The notes beneath the pieces are model-generated. The model was not told the DNA's origin and made no database searches. It saw only the letters and a list, made by a program, of their open reading frames with translations. From positions 1 to 28,121 of the forward strand of contig JAICSX010000031.1 in the NCBI GenBank assembly GCA_025936675.1: a stretch of DNA of 28,121 bases. The letters run 5' to 3'. Shown here one piece after another: positions 1 through 7,855 of the stretch (position 1 is its first letter; the number at the start of each line of letters is the position of its first letter). Source of the stretch: Sphingomonas sp. (lineage in GTDB: Bacteria; Pseudomonadota; Alphaproteobacteria; Sphingomonadales; Sphingomonadaceae). A program made the translations under genes and the position numbers.

Positions 1-157
1 GAAACTTCTGCCTGATCTCTTCCTGGATCTCCGCCTCTCGTTCCAGATCGTCCGCAACTTGGCGCAGCGGCTCTCTCGCCTGCTCAGTCAGGCAGCTGGA
101 GGCAAGATAGCGACAGTGGGTCGCGATCTCCCGCAGGTCATGTGGAGTGCGGTGCAT
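1..157 (-). CDS. Small helical hypothetical protein, partial (3' end off the left edge)
   Basis: Reading leftwards from ATG at 157, the frame stays open to base 1, giving about 52 residues that begin MHRTPHDLREIATHCRYLAS. The translation is rich in Arg, Glu, Leu and Ala with heptad-like spacing, so a short amphipathic or coiled-coil helix is likely. A good ribosome site (GAAGG) lies 3-5 nt before the ATG. Small proteins of this look are common in sphingomonad genomes and have no known function. An overlapping plus-strand frame (59-247) has no ribosome site and a less protein-like composition, so I prefer the minus strand. The family is not recognised. Confidence 0.55.
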   Translation of the reverse strand, partial: MHRTPHDLREIATHCRYLASSCLTEQAREPLRQVADDLEREAEIQEEIRQKF

Positions 158-255
158 GACCTTCAAACGGGCACGCGGGCTGCGGGAGCCACGCGTTTCG
201 CCGAAGGAGCGGCCAATGGCCCTTGGAGCGGGGTGCACTGCCCCTAAAACGACTA

Positions 256-283
256 AACCCCGGCAACCGAAGCTGCCGGGGTT
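256..283. terminator. Hairpin, possible terminator
   Basis: A perfect 10-bp GC-rich stem (AACCCCGGCA with TGCCGGGGTT) closes an 8-nt loop. Neither side has a clean U-run. On the minus strand the stem is followed by a short T-rich stretch (AGTCGTTTT), so a weak minus-strand or bidirectional terminator is possible. No gene clearly ends here, and it could instead be a structured repeat. Confidence 0.4.
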
Positions 284-440
284 CCATGCTTCGTTTGTCT
301 TTCGACTCGCGAAGCACAGGAACACCATAGACCGTTTCAGGACCTCCGCCAGCACAAAGTGCATTCAATCCTCGAGAATCTGGGCGATGCGTCTAGCGGC
401 AGCTTTGGGTCGAAGCCGGACATCTGCCTCCTCTATAGGA

Positions 441-562
441 CGTCCGCTTTCGCGAGCTTCCAACCCGCAAGCCGACCGTCAGCTTACGGCCAGGTGATGC
501 CATTGCGCGATGCGCCCTTGTCGGCCGCTCAGCGCTGAGCGCCGGCCACACGAAAGCGGACG
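441..562. repeat. 12-bp inverted repeat with ~98-nt spacer
   Basis: CGTCCGCTTTCG at 441-452 is matched by its exact reverse complement at 551-562. The core (CCGCTTTCG) resembles the CTGCTTTCGACCC unit found just downstream, so these arms may be diverged members of the same dispersed family. Confidence 0.5.
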
Positions 563-578
563 CTTTTTCAGCCATGTA

Positions 579-638
579 GCTAATGTCTGCTTTCGACCCA
601 ATGCAGACACTAGCGGCTTAGATCTGCTTTCGACCCAA
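579..638 (+). repeat. Two direct copies of a short dispersed repeat
   Basis: TCTGCTTTCGACCCAA occurs at 586-601 and again, identical, at 623-638. The first copy sits in a longer unit (579-600) that recurs in inverted orientation at 2943-2964 with one mismatch in 22. The first copy also has flanking GTCTGC (585-590) and GCAGAC (603-608) that could pair as a small hairpin. I recall similar units scattered between genes in sphingomonad genomes, but cannot verify this here. Confidence 0.6.
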
Positions 639-722
639 AAGCTGACTCTAGCCAAGCGTCCGATCTGGCAACCAGACTTTGGTCTTTCGACTGCGATCCG
701 GAACAATTGATCGGCGACGGCA

Positions 723-764
723 TTGACGCTACAATTGTAGCGCACTGGATCAATCGTAGCGGAG
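723..764 (+). promoter_or_regulatory. Promoter with BlaI/CopY-type operator
   Basis: A perfect 16-bp palindrome, CGCTACAATTGTAGCG (727-742), contains TACA-N2-TGTA, the core recognised by the BlaI/MecI/CopY repressor family. It overlaps a candidate -35 (TTGACG, 723-728) and fills the 17-nt spacer before a weak -10-like hexamer at 746-751, a position suited to repression. A ribosome site (GGAG, 761-764) follows, 7 nt before the ATG at 772. No BlaI-family gene is in the window, so the repressor would be encoded elsewhere. Confidence 0.55.
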
Positions 765-771
765 ACTCGCA

Positions 772-1395
772 ATGGACCGAGCAACGTACATGCGGAGAAC
801 GACGCCCCTGAGACTCACGATCTGCGCAGCGGCGCTTACGCTGACTTCGGCCGCATCAGGAGCGACCTTCTTGTTCGCCTCAAGGCAGCCGCCGCTGCGG
901 CTTTGGTGGGATGGCGCGGCGCTGCCGAACTCAGAATTCTCAATCGTCCTGCATCAAACGCCATCCAGCGACGCTACCATCTCGCGGTCGCTGCCGCCCG
1001 GAGCCTTGCAAGGCCTCCGACCTGATCAGTTCAGCGGAGCAACGCCAAGCGCCATCGCATTCCGCTACGAGGTTGAAGCTGGGGAGCTAAGCTGCGCCGG
1101 ACAAGCGGCGCTCGGGCGTGGCGAAGGGCAGTGCCAGTTCTACCCGTCCATCAGCTATGCGGACGCACTTGCACGACTCGGGGTCGCCCCACGCAACGAA
1201 TTGGAGCAGCTGCGCCTCGGGATGGCTGGGGTCACGATCGAATATGCGGACGCAATGCTGAGATCGGGACTGCGCAATGCCGATGCGGAAGATCTAAAGC
1301 GATTGCGCAATCACCGAATAAGCCCTGCTGAGGTTTCTGCCGCGTCGGACCGGACGGCCGCGGCGATAATCCATGCCGAAAAGAAGCGACGCTAA
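772..1395 (+). CDS. Exported or membrane-anchored protein, related to extracytoplasmic parts of BlaR/M56-type sensors
   Basis: A 207-residue protein with a basic N-terminus and a hydrophobic stretch (about residues 13-35) that looks like a signal peptide or anchor. The middle (about 100-130) has a Gly-rich segment with two cysteines. The C-terminal half has the pattern YADALARLGV, then YADAMLRSGL, then LKRLRNHRISPAEV. This resembles short repeats I associate with the regions following the protease domain of M56/BlaR-like sensor proteins in Caulobacter and sphingomonads. The start at 772 is supported by GGAG 7 nt upstream; an in-frame ATG at 790 is the alternative. A BlaI-type operator lies just upstream, which fits that link. 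No catalytic motif is visible. The family assignment is from memory of the motif pattern and is tentative. Confidence 0.6.
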   Translation: MDRATYMRRTTPLRLTICAAALTLTSAASGATFLFASRQPPLRLWWDGAALPNSEFSIVLHQTPSSDATISRSLPPGALQGLRPDQFSGATPSAIAFRYEVEAGELSCAGQAALGRGEGQCQFYPSISYADALARLGVAPRNELEQLRLGMAGVTIEYADAMLRSGLRNADAEDLKRLRNHRISPAEVSAASDRTAAAIIHAEKKRR

Positions 1396-1606
1396 CTAGG
1401 ACGTTATAGCGCCCTTGCGTCCGCAGTGAGCCAATAGGCGGCCAGGATAACTGCTGGCACCTGCGTTAAGGAATTCAGCCAGTTACGCCCGCTTCCCACC
1501 ATTAACGGACCTTAGCGCGCGTCCGGCCGTAACTCTCTAGCACACGCTGGAGGCGCCCCATGCTCTATTCACCCGCGTTCCGTTTTCCTTCCCGCAAGCC
1601 AACTAG

Positions 1607-1781
1607 CGCGAAGATGACTGGCTCTTCCCGAGCCGCCTGAAGCCGGGTTGCCACCTCACCACGCGGCAGTACGCGCGGCTGGTGGACAAGTTGGTTCAAC
1701 TCGTCGGTTTGGACCCGGCCCCCTATGGAACCCACAGCCTTCGCCGGACCAAGGTGGCGCTGCTCTATAAGAAGACCGGCG
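1607..1781 (+). pseudogene. Tyrosine recombinase (integrase) C-terminal fragment
   Basis: The frame from 1607 encodes about 58 residues typical of the catalytic domain of a phage-type integrase: DDWLFPSR, then LTTRQYARLVDKLV, then YGTHSLRRTKVALLYKKTG, which includes the HxxR box. A TAG lies immediately upstream at 1604-1606, and the reading stops matching after KKTG, where the frame runs into IS110 sequence. The N-terminal half, the first catalytic Arg and the final Tyr are absent. The piece is a remnant and cannot be functional. Together with the adjacent transposase it marks past mobile-element activity. Confidence 0.75.
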
Positions 1782-2813
1782 ACCGACGACAACGGGGTTA
1801 TCGTATTCGAAGCTCTGGCAGGATCTAAGGGCGCTGCTCTCCATGCAGTCCTCAAGTCACACAAGCGCCGGATCAAGCTGATAGCTCTTGAAAGCTGCTC
1901 GTTTTCAATATCGCTTTGCCGATCATTATCGAAGCTCGGGTATCCGGCGGCGATGTTCGAGGCGAGACAGGCGAGCAAGTTTCTCGCTATTCGCAAGAAC
2001 AAGACTGATAAGAATGATGCGCGAGGACTAGCCGACATTGCTCGGCTGGGAGGCGGCTCCGTATCAGAGGTGCGTCTTAAAGCACCCGAATGCCAGCGCC
2101 TTCGTTCAATGCTGGTCACTCGCCAAAAGCTTGTTCAGCTTCGAACCGCAATGGAAGGGAACATGCGTTCGCTGTTTCGCTTGAACGGAGGCAAGCTGAA
2201 AAGCTCGTACTCAGCCGCCGCACTTCGGAGGAATGTCGCCGATGAACTGAGCCGCCTGCGCAAAACCGACAAAATTGATCTAAGCGATGAGATAGAGCCT
2301 TTGCTCGCGCTCAGCGCGGCGACGCGCGCATATATTGAGGACTTGGATAACAGGTTGAGCAAACGAGCGGAAGATGATCCGGTTTGTCAGCGATTCCTCG
2401 AAATTCCGGGCGTTGGGCCGATCACCGCGCTCGCCTTCTACAGCGCTGTTGATGATCCGCATCGATTTCGGAAGAACGCTGACATAGGTGCTTACTTCGG
2501 GCTGGTCCCCAGTGTTCGTCAGTCAGGCCAGAGTCTGGTTCGAACTCGGATAAGCAAGACCGGCGATAAATTGACGAGGACATACCTAACGTCCGCCGCA
2601 AAGCAGCATCTTAGAACGGCGAACTCTTCTCTCGCCTTTTGGGGTACCGCACTTTCCGAGAGACTCACGAAAAGAGGAGTTCACGTGGTGCTGGCGAGGA
2701 AGCTCGCGATCATAATGTTGGCCATTTGGAAGTCGGGCGAACATTATGATCCCAGCCACGCGATGCCAACCAACCCATCCACAAGGAAAACCCAACGATT
2801 AGATGTGAATTAG
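1782..2813 (+). pseudogene. IS110-family transposase, N-terminally truncated
   Basis: From about residue TDDNGVIVF (1782) onward the frame is a clear IS110-family DEDD transposase. It carries ALES (second acidic residue), KNDARGLADI (the later Asp residues), a coiled linker, the Transposase_20 core (IPGVGPITALAF) and the C-terminal YFGLVPSVRQSGQS with the serine-containing SG motif, then RISKTGD. The family usually opens with a GID(L/I)AK block holding the first catalytic Asp. That block is missing: upstream in this frame is out-of-frame integrase sequence from an ATG at 1725. The protein is therefore probably inactive. Intact IS110 proteins are usually about 340-400 residues; some 345 related residues remain. 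The TAG stop is at 2811-2813. Confidence 0.8.
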
Positions 2814-2827
2814 CTCCCTCGGGAGTG

Positions 2828-2894
2828 GCAGGCTGGGACACCGTAACCACCATTGGGACATTCGATCCCGCTATGGGTTCTCGGCCCAGCCTGC
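2828..2894. repeat. Spaced 10-bp inverted repeat downstream of IS110 transposase
   Basis: GCAGGCTGGG (2828-2837) and CCCAGCCTGC (2885-2894) are exact reverse complements separated by 47 nt. Some IS110/IS1111-group elements carry a structured guide (bridge/seek) RNA in a non-coding end, so this could be the stem of such an RNA. It could also be a sub-terminal repeat of the element. Confidence 0.45.
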
Positions 2895-2942
2895 TGAGGG
2901 GTCTTAGGCAGCGACTTTTGCTTAAGGCGCTCGTGGCAGGAA

Positions 2943-2964
2943 TGGGTCGAAAACAGACATTAGC
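2943..2964 (-). repeat. Inverted copy of dispersed repeat
   Basis: The reverse complement of 2943-2964 matches 579-600 at 21 of 22 positions (GCTAATGTCTG, then TTTTCGACCCA against CTTTCGACCCA). The two copies bracket the exported protein, integrase and IS110 remnants in inverted orientation. Confidence 0.55.
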
Positions 2965-3167
2965 GGGATGGTGAAGATCGGTCGCTTGGGCCCGCTCGTG
3001 CTTACGCGGTGCTACCATGAACGGAGCAAGTGCCCCTCTCCCCTTCACCGAATCCGTTGATTGGAGATTAGCGAGCTCATTTTCAGCTGGGGTAGCTGGT
3101 GAGGGAATAATTTCCGAAATAGGCCGTTTTCCCATAGGAGTTCGGCAGCCTCCCGCTCCGCCAATAG

Positions 3168-4037
3168 CTACCGCTGAGTTTTCGAACTGCCGTCGAGAAA
3201 TCCCTCGTCAGCCAGCCAGTCGGCGAGGCGGTCCGGCCAGTGGATGACCGCGATGCGGCTCGTCTCATCCAGGTTGAAGGCGTGCCCGGCGCCCGAATAC
3301 ATGTGTAGGTCGGCGTCTCGATGCGCATTGCGCAGTTGCTCGTAGAGCTGGACCGCCGGTGTCGCGCAGCAATCATCGAGCGTTCCGGCGGTGATGAAGG
3401 CCGGCGGCGCATTGGCGATGTCGTTGGCCGGGACGCCTTGCGGCCCAGGGAAGACGAGGACCTGGAAGTCGGGGCGATCGCTCTTACTGTCGATCGCATC
3501 GAGTGCCGCGGCTGGCTTTGCTGGCCGGTTGTCCGCAACGAGGGACACCAGCTCGCCACCGGCGGAGAAACCCATGATCCCGACGCGGTGTGGATCAATC
3601 CCGTAATCTGCGGCATGCGCGCGGACCCAGCGGATCGAGCGCCGGACGTCGTTCGCCGCATCTTCGACCGTGCTCGTTGAGCCTTCGTCCTGCGCCAGGC
3701 GATATTTTAGCACGAAGACAGTGAGGCCGTACCGGCTGAGCGCTTGCGCGACGTTGATGCCTTCGTTGGTCCAGACGAGCAGCTTGTGGCCGCCGCCCGG
3801 GATGACGATCACCGCAGCGCCATTCTGATGCTTTGGCCGGAAGATGGTCAGCGACGGATTGTGGACGTTGCGGACCCAATAATCCTTCGCGACCTCCGGG
3901 TCGTTCCGTTTGGTCAGACCCGGTGCATTGGCAGGCCAGATATCGACGACCGTCGCGTGCGGCGCCTCATATTGGGCTGCTGCCGGCATGGACAGAGCCA
4001 CGCAGCATGCGATCGCGATGGTTGCCAACCGCATCAT
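3168..4037 (-). CDS. Secreted alpha/beta-hydrolase, probable acetylxylan/carbohydrate esterase
   Basis: A 289-residue protein with a signal peptide (MMRLATIAIACCVALSMPAA, cleavage near AAA-Q22). The fold shows an oxyanion GGG loop (PGGGH, about 80-84), the nucleophile elbow GFSAGG with Ser158, an acid in TLDDCC (Asp221/222) and His252 in GAGHAF. This is the architecture of the acetyl-esterase group that includes bacterial acetylxylan esterases. The start at 4037 forms an ATGA overlap with the stop of the upstream SGNH gene and sits behind GGAGGAGG; a second ATG follows at 4034. Longer upstream starts would lie inside that gene and give an implausible Arg-rich leader. The expected role is periplasmic removal of acetyl groups from xylan or xylo-oligosaccharides. 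The exact substrate cannot be read from sequence. Confidence 0.8.
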   Translation of the reverse strand: MMRLATIAIACCVALSMPAAAQYEAPHATVVDIWPANAPGLTKRNDPEVAKDYWVRNVHNPSLTIFRPKHQNGAAVIVIPGGGHKLLVWTNEGINVAQALSRYGLTVFVLKYRLAQDEGSTSTVEDAANDVRRSIRWVRAHAADYGIDPHRVGIMGFSAGGELVSLVADNRPAKPAAALDAIDSKSDRPDFQVLVFPGPQGVPANDIANAPPAFITAGTLDDCCATPAVQLYEQLRNAHRDADLHMYSGAGHAFNLDETSRIAVIHWPDRLADWLADEGFLDGSSKTQR

Positions 4038-5263
4038 CGGCCTCCTCCGAACAAAGACAACGGCACGATCGTGCCCATGAAGCGATAACCGGCAGGCGAG
4101 GGGTGAAGCCCATCGCCGGAGTCGAACTCTTTCTTCAAACGGTTGGGATGAGCCGGGTCGCGCATCAGCGCGTCGAAATCGATGACGTCGTCGACATGTC
4201 CGCGTGCCCGGATCCATGCGTTGACCGCACCGCGATCTGCTTCGTTCGCGGCGTCGGGGTGGTAATAGCCTGAACCGCCGTACGGCATGATCGTCGCCCC
4301 GATCACCTTGATTCCGCGCTCATGCGCGCGCTTCGTCACCTGCGATAAAGCGCCAATCATCCGCTGCACTAAAGCGTGGTGAGCTTCGGGCGAAGCCGGC
4401 ACATCGCGCGTCAGCATTCCAAGGTCGTTCACGCCTTCGAGGATGATCATGTAGCGGACGCCGCTGCGTCCGAGCACGTCGGGGCCAAAGCGGGCTGGGA
4501 CGCTGGGGCCGACGCAGGTCTCGGCGAGGCAGTTGCTTCCGATCCCGACGTTCAGGACAGCGAGGCGGCCCTTCAGCCGATCGGCCAGATAATCGGTCCA
4601 GCGGGTGTTGGTATTTGAAACAACCCCATGGCCGTCCACGATCGAATCGCCGAGCACGGCGATTGCAGCGGGCGCGGTTGAAGGCTGAACGTCGATGCCG
4701 TCCAGATAATACCAGCGATCGACGGTGCGTGCGTCGCGCAGCTCCGTGTCGGCAAGCTGGTTTCCGGGCGCAAAATAGCTCGTCGCGCGGGAGCCGGGAT
4801 GCCCGGTTTGGCGCTGCGGCAAGCCGGCAAAGTGAATCGAAACGGCGAGGGTCGTGAACGCCGGCACGGTAATGGCGACCGGATCGGAAAGATAATCGGC
4901 GCCCGCCGGAATGCTGAAGTTGGAAGCGCCGTTGAACGTCACGGCCTTGTCGCTCGCAACATCGATTCGCGACGACGAAACGGACGATGCGCGCGCAACG
5001 TGGACTCCGCGGATCTCGAGCGGCGAATCGCCAAATGCGTTGGAAATCCGCAGCCGGATTGCCCCGCCGTCCGCGCTCACTCGCGCCAGCTGGCGCAAGG
5101 TCAGGTCCTGTCCAACGGGCAAGGCATCTTTCGAGTCGACCGGGATTTCCGCGGCGGCCCAAGCGCTCACCCAGTTGTGCTCCGCCGGCGCTGCGCCAAC
5201 GAGGAACAGCGCCCCGAGTGCACCAAGAATGGCAGCCTTGTCGAAATGGAAGTGATGCCGCAC
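4034..5263 (-). CDS. Secreted SGNH/GDSL hydrolase, probable carbohydrate esterase
   Basis: About 409 residues from a GTG start. It has a hydrophobic leader (about 9-26), an N-terminal beta-rich region (about 30-190) and a C-terminal SGNH domain. Block I is VLGDSIVDG (Ser207), block III is EGVNDLG (Asn279) and block V is DGLHPSPAG (Asp384, His387). No ATG fits; the in-frame ATG at 5329 would run through the divergent promoter and into manD. GTG at 5263 has GGAGG a few bases upstream, and GTG at 5266 is equally possible. The gene is translationally coupled to the downstream alpha/beta-hydrolase (ATGA). It is divergent from manD with a 64-nt gap that contains an operator. The likely role is deacylation of hemicellulose. 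Similar proteins are also annotated as lysophospholipase-like, so the substrate is uncertain. Confidence 0.75.
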   Translation of the reverse strand: MRHHFHFDKAAILGALGALFLVGAAPAEHNWVSAWAAAEIPVDSKDALPVGQDLTLRQLARVSADGGAIRLRISNAFGDSPLEIRGVHVARASSVSSSRIDVASDKAVTFNGASNFSIPAGADYLSDPVAITVPAFTTLAVSIHFAGLPQRQTGHPGSRATSYFAPGNQLADTELRDARTVDRWYYLDGIDVQPSTAPAAIAVLGDSIVDGHGVVSNTNTRWTDYLADRLKGRLAVLNVGIGSNCLAETCVGPSVPARFGPDVLGRSGVRYMIILEGVNDLGMLTRDVPASPEAHHALVQRMIGALSQVTKRAHERGIKVIGATIMPYGGSGYYHPDAANEADRGAVNAWIRARGHVDDVIDFDALMRDPAHPNRLKKEFDSGDGLHPSPAGYRFMGTIVPLSLFGGGR

Positions 5264-5301
5264 CACGCCTCCGCCTTGACACCCTTCGCCTCGCGAGGGG
5301 A

Positions 5302-5315
5302 TGTTAGCGCTCACA
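5302..5315. promoter_or_regulatory. LacI-type operator A
   Basis: TGTTAGCGCTCACA, palindromic at six of seven base pairs around AGCGCT. It ends 12 nt before the manD ATG, just ahead of the ribosome site (GAGGA, 5319-5323), and lies 38 nt from the divergent SGNH start. It could control both operons. It matches sites at 14116, 20064, 26056 and 27254. Confidence 0.75.
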
Positions 5316-5327
5316 ACAGAGGAATCC

Positions 5328-6539
5328 ATGGCGAAAATCGAACGCGCCCGCGTCGTCGTCACGAGCCCAGGCCGAAACTTCGTCACGCTCGTCGTCGAGA
5401 CCAGCGACGGCCTGCGCGGCGTTGGCGATGCTACGTTAAATGGGCGCGAGCTCGCGGTTGAAGCCTACCTCAACGACCATGTGATCCCGTGCCTGATCGG
5501 CCGCGACGCGCATCGCATCGAGGACATCTGGCAGTTCCTCTATCGCGGCGCTTACTGGCGGCGCGGGCCAATCACGATGTCGGCGATCGCCGCAGTCGAT
5601 ACGGCGCTGTGGGACATCAAGGGGAAGGTCGCCGGACTGCCGCTCTACCAGCTGCTCGGCGGTGCATCGCGCGAGAGCGTGATGGTCTATGGCCACGCAA
5701 ACGGAAGCACCGTCGCGGAGACGGTCGAGCGCGCGCTCGAGTATCAGGAGCAGGGCTACAAGGCGATCCGGCTGCAAAGCGGCGTACCGGGACTCGCGTC
5801 GACCTACGGCGTGTCGAAAGACAAATATTTCTACGAACCGGCGGACGCCGATGTTCCGAGCGAGAACGTCTGGTCGACCGAGAAATATATGCGCTCAGTG
5901 CCCGAGCTGTTCGCGGCCGCGCGCGATGCGCTCGGCTGGGACGTGCACCTGCTGCACGACGTTCACCACCGCCTGACTCCGATCGAAGCGGCGCGGCTGG
6001 GCAAGGATCTGGAGCCCTATCGCCTGTTCTGGCTCGAGGATGCCGTCGTCGCGGACAATCCCGAAAGCTTCCGGCTCATTCGCCAGCACACGACGACGCC
6101 GCTTGCCGTCGGCGAGATCTTCAACAGCATCTGGGACGCGAAGCTGCTGATCCAGGAGCAGCTGATCGACTATATTCGGGCGACCGTGGTGCACGCCGGC
6201 GGGATCACGCATCTGCGAAGGATCGCGAGTTTCGCCGACCTGTTCAATGTCCGTACCGGCTGCCACGGAGCGACCGACCTGTCCCCGGTCACGATGGCCG
6301 CGGCGCTACACTTCGACCTGTCAGTCCCGAACTTCGGGGTGCAGGAATATATGCTGCACACCGAGGAGACCGACGCCGTCTTCCCGCATGCGTACACATT
6401 CGAAGATGGGACGATGCACCCAGGGGAAGCGCCAGGTCTCGGCGTCGACATCGATGAGAAACTGGCGGCCAAATATCCGTACAAGCGCGCCTATCTCCCG
6501 GTGAACCGGCTCGAAGACGGGACGATGTTCAATTGGTGA
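5328..6539 (+). CDS. manD: D-mannonate dehydratase (enolase superfamily)
   Basis: Catalyses dehydration of D-mannonate to 2-keto-3-deoxygluconate, the cytoplasmic step after glucuronate isomerisation and reduction. The 403-residue length agrees with characterised ManD proteins (about 400). Residues known from the Novosphingobium enzyme appear at a constant offset of one: Arg148, Tyr160, metal ligands Asp211, Glu237 and Glu263, His213 (in DVHHRL), His313 (in GCHGATD) and the C-terminal Trp403. There is no signal peptide. ATG 5328 is preferred over the upstream in-frame ATG at 5301 because GAGGA sits 4 nt before it and MAKIERARV matches the family N-terminus. It is the first gene of an operon with the CE15 esterase. 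Some ManD-family proteins have low or no activity, but the full active-site set argues for the dehydratase. Confidence 0.92.
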   Translation: MAKIERARVVVTSPGRNFVTLVVETSDGLRGVGDATLNGRELAVEAYLNDHVIPCLIGRDAHRIEDIWQFLYRGAYWRRGPITMSAIAAVDTALWDIKGKVAGLPLYQLLGGASRESVMVYGHANGSTVAETVERALEYQEQGYKAIRLQSGVPGLASTYGVSKDKYFYEPADADVPSENVWSTEKYMRSVPELFAAARDALGWDVHLLHDVHHRLTPIEAARLGKDLEPYRLFWLEDAVVADNPESFRLIRQHTTTPLAVGEIFNSIWDAKLLIQEQLIDYIRATVVHAGGITHLRRIASFADLFNVRTGCHGATDLSPVTMAAALHFDLSVPNFGVQEYMLHTEETDAVFPHAYTFEDGTMHPGEAPGLGVDIDEKLAAKYPYKRAYLPVNRLEDGTMFNW

Positions 6540-7855
6540 AGCGGTTCGTCATCGCCGCAGCGTTACTCGCCGGCGCTCCGGCTGCCGCGCAGTTCAACCG
6601 CTCGCCCGAGCGGCAGGTCGCGACCGAAAAGGACTACCGCGAAACGCTATCGCGTCTCGGCATAACGCTCATGCGGCCCGGCGCGGACGGCTACAACAAG
6701 CAGAGCCCCAACTACGTCAATTACGATGAAGCGAAGGCCAGCATGAGCTCGCCTCCGCCGCCGCTGTTCACGGTCGCGCACCCGACTGCCTCGTGGTGGC
6801 GCAACGTGCGACGGCCGCAGCTGGTGAAGCTGTTCGAGGATGAGATGTACGGCCGCGTTCCAGCCACGGCTCCGCACATCGAATGGAAGCTGCAGTCCGA
6901 GCAGCATCTCACCAAGAACGGCATTGCCGTTGTCGAGCGGCATTATCGTGGCACGGCAAAGGGCACCACGCTCGCGATCGATCTCAGCGAAACGTTTCCT
7001 GAAAATGCGTACCACGTGCCGCTCGTGCTCGAGCTGGGCTTTCCCGAAGGATTTCACTTCCCCGGTGCACCGGTGCCCGCCGATCCATGGACCGCACAGG
7101 TCCTTCGGCGCGGGTGGGCTTATGCCATCATCGTCCCCTATACCGTCCAGCCGGACGACGGCGCGGGCCTGAAAGAAGGCGTGATCGGAATCGCCGCGGA
7201 GGAGAAGCCGCGTGGGTTGCACGATTGGGGCGCGCTGCGTGCTTGGGCATGGGGCGCGAGCCGAGCGCTCGATCTGTTCTCCCAACAGCTACAGGTCGAT
7301 CCGAAGCGCGTCGCAATCGAAGGATTGTCGCGCTACGGCAAGGCGGCGCTCGTAACCATGGCGTTCGATCCGCGTTTCTCGATCGGCTTCATCGGATCAT
7401 CGGGGGCCGGCGGCGCCAAGCCGCTCAGGCGAGATTTCGGCGAGCGGCTGGAGAACCTCACCGCGTCCGGGGAATATCACTGGTTCGCGCCAGAATTCCT
7501 CCGCTACGGCGGGCCTTTGACGGTCAATGATCTTCCCGTCGACGCGCACGAACTAATGGCGCTCGCAGCGCCGCGACCTTTGTTCATCAGCGCCGGCAAT
7601 GTGAAGGAAGACGGCTGGGTGGATCCGCACGGGAGCTTCATCGCGGCAAAGGAAGCGTCATCGGTCTATCGGTTGCTCGGTGAGCCGGGACTCGTCGGCG
7701 ACAGCATGCCTTCGCTGAACGAGACACGGGCGGACGGCTGCATCGCCTTTCGTGAACATGACCAGGGCCATACGACCGGACCAAACTGGCCTGCCTTCCT
7801 CGCTTGGGCCGCAAACATATGGAGCGGGAAGAGCCTCTGTTCGGCGAAGCGCTGA
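6536..7855 (+). CDS. CE15 glucuronoyl esterase (4-O-methyl-glucuronoyl methylesterase)
   Basis: Breaks ester bonds between (methyl)glucuronic acid side chains of xylan and lignin alcohols. About 439 residues with a signal peptide ([18 protein letters not shown]), so it is periplasmic or secreted. The family's nucleophile motif appears as GLSRYGK with Ser265 (the usual form is GCSRxGK). It is followed by [16 protein letters not shown], the EYHWFAPEF block of bacterial CE15 enzymes, and the catalytic His in HDQGHTTG (His412). The start is not ATG: GTG at 6536 overlaps the manD stop as GTGA, implying translational coupling; TTG at 6533 is the alternative. It is adjacent to ManD and GH67, which use the released glucuronate. 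The stop abuts the convergent halogenase stop with no spacer. Confidence 0.88.
   Translation: MKRFVIAAALLAGAPAAAQFNRSPERQVATEKDYRETLSRLGITLMRPGADGYNKQSPNYVNYDEAKASMSSPPPPLFTVAHPTASWWRNVRRPQLVKLFEDEMYGRVPATAPHIEWKLQSEQHLTKNGIAVVERHYRGTAKGTTLAIDLSETFPENAYHVPLVLELGFPEGFHFPGAPVPADPWTAQVLRRGWAYAIIVPYTVQPDDGAGLKEGVIGIAAEEKPRGLHDWGALRAWAWGASRALDLFSQQLQVDPKRVAIEGLSRYGKAALVTMAFDPRFSIGFIGSSGAGGAKPLRRDFGERLENLTASGEYHWFAPEFLRYGGPLTVNDLPVDAHELMALAAPRPLFISAGNVKEDGWVDPHGSFIAAKEASSVYRLLGEPGLVGDSMPSLNETRADGCIAFREHDQGHTTGPNWPAFLAWAANIWSGKSLCSAKR

Larger units (their letters stand above)
158..771. other. Gene-poor stretch with hairpin, repeats and one operator
   Basis: No convincing coding frame is visible across these roughly 600 bases. 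They hold a strong hairpin (256-283), a 12-bp inverted repeat (441-452 and 551-562), a 16-bp perfect palindrome centred on AGCGCT (526-541), two direct copies of a 16-bp unit (586-601 and 623-638) and the promoter/operator of the next gene (723-764). The density of short repeats suggests a decayed or recombinogenic intergenic region. Confidence 0.6.
2814..3167. other. Non-coding stretch: IS110 3' region and unassigned DNA
   Basis: No supported gene. Just after the transposase stop are a small hairpin (CTCCC-TC-GGGAG, 2814-2825) and a spaced 10-bp inverted repeat (2828-2837 with 2885-2894), probably part of the IS non-coding end. A dispersed repeat copy lies at 2943-2964. From about 3000 to 3167 I see nothing recognisable. 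The missing 3' half of the integrase is not found here, so the element did not simply insert into an otherwise intact gene. Confidence 0.55.

Noticed and set aside
59..247. Plus-strand 62-codon open frame ending just before the 256-283 hairpin
   Set aside because: No ribosome site; the opposite strand gives a more protein-like helical sequence with a good ribosome site.
526..541. Perfect 16-bp palindrome containing AGCGCT as a sixth LacI operator
   Set aside because: The outer bases (CGCTC and GAGCG) do not match the TGNTA / TANCA arms of the other sites, and no pathway gene follows.
1565..2119. Minus-strand 184-codon open frame across the integrase/IS110 junction
   Set aside because: It is antisense to recognisable integrase and transposase sequence and shows no family motif.
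4038..4217. N-terminal extension of the alpha/beta-hydrolase to 4217
   Set aside because: The extension overlaps the SGNH catalytic region and is Arg-rich; the ATG at 4037 starts a clean signal peptide and makes an ATGA overlap.
4320..5282. Minus-strand 320-codon open frame in another frame over the SGNH gene
   Set aside because: Arg-rich composition typical of an out-of-frame high-GC shadow; the SGNH frame holds the GDS, GVND and DGLH blocks.
5489..6457. Plus-strand 322-codon alternative frame inside manD
   Set aside because: Arg/Ala-rich shadow; manD is intact with its full active site.
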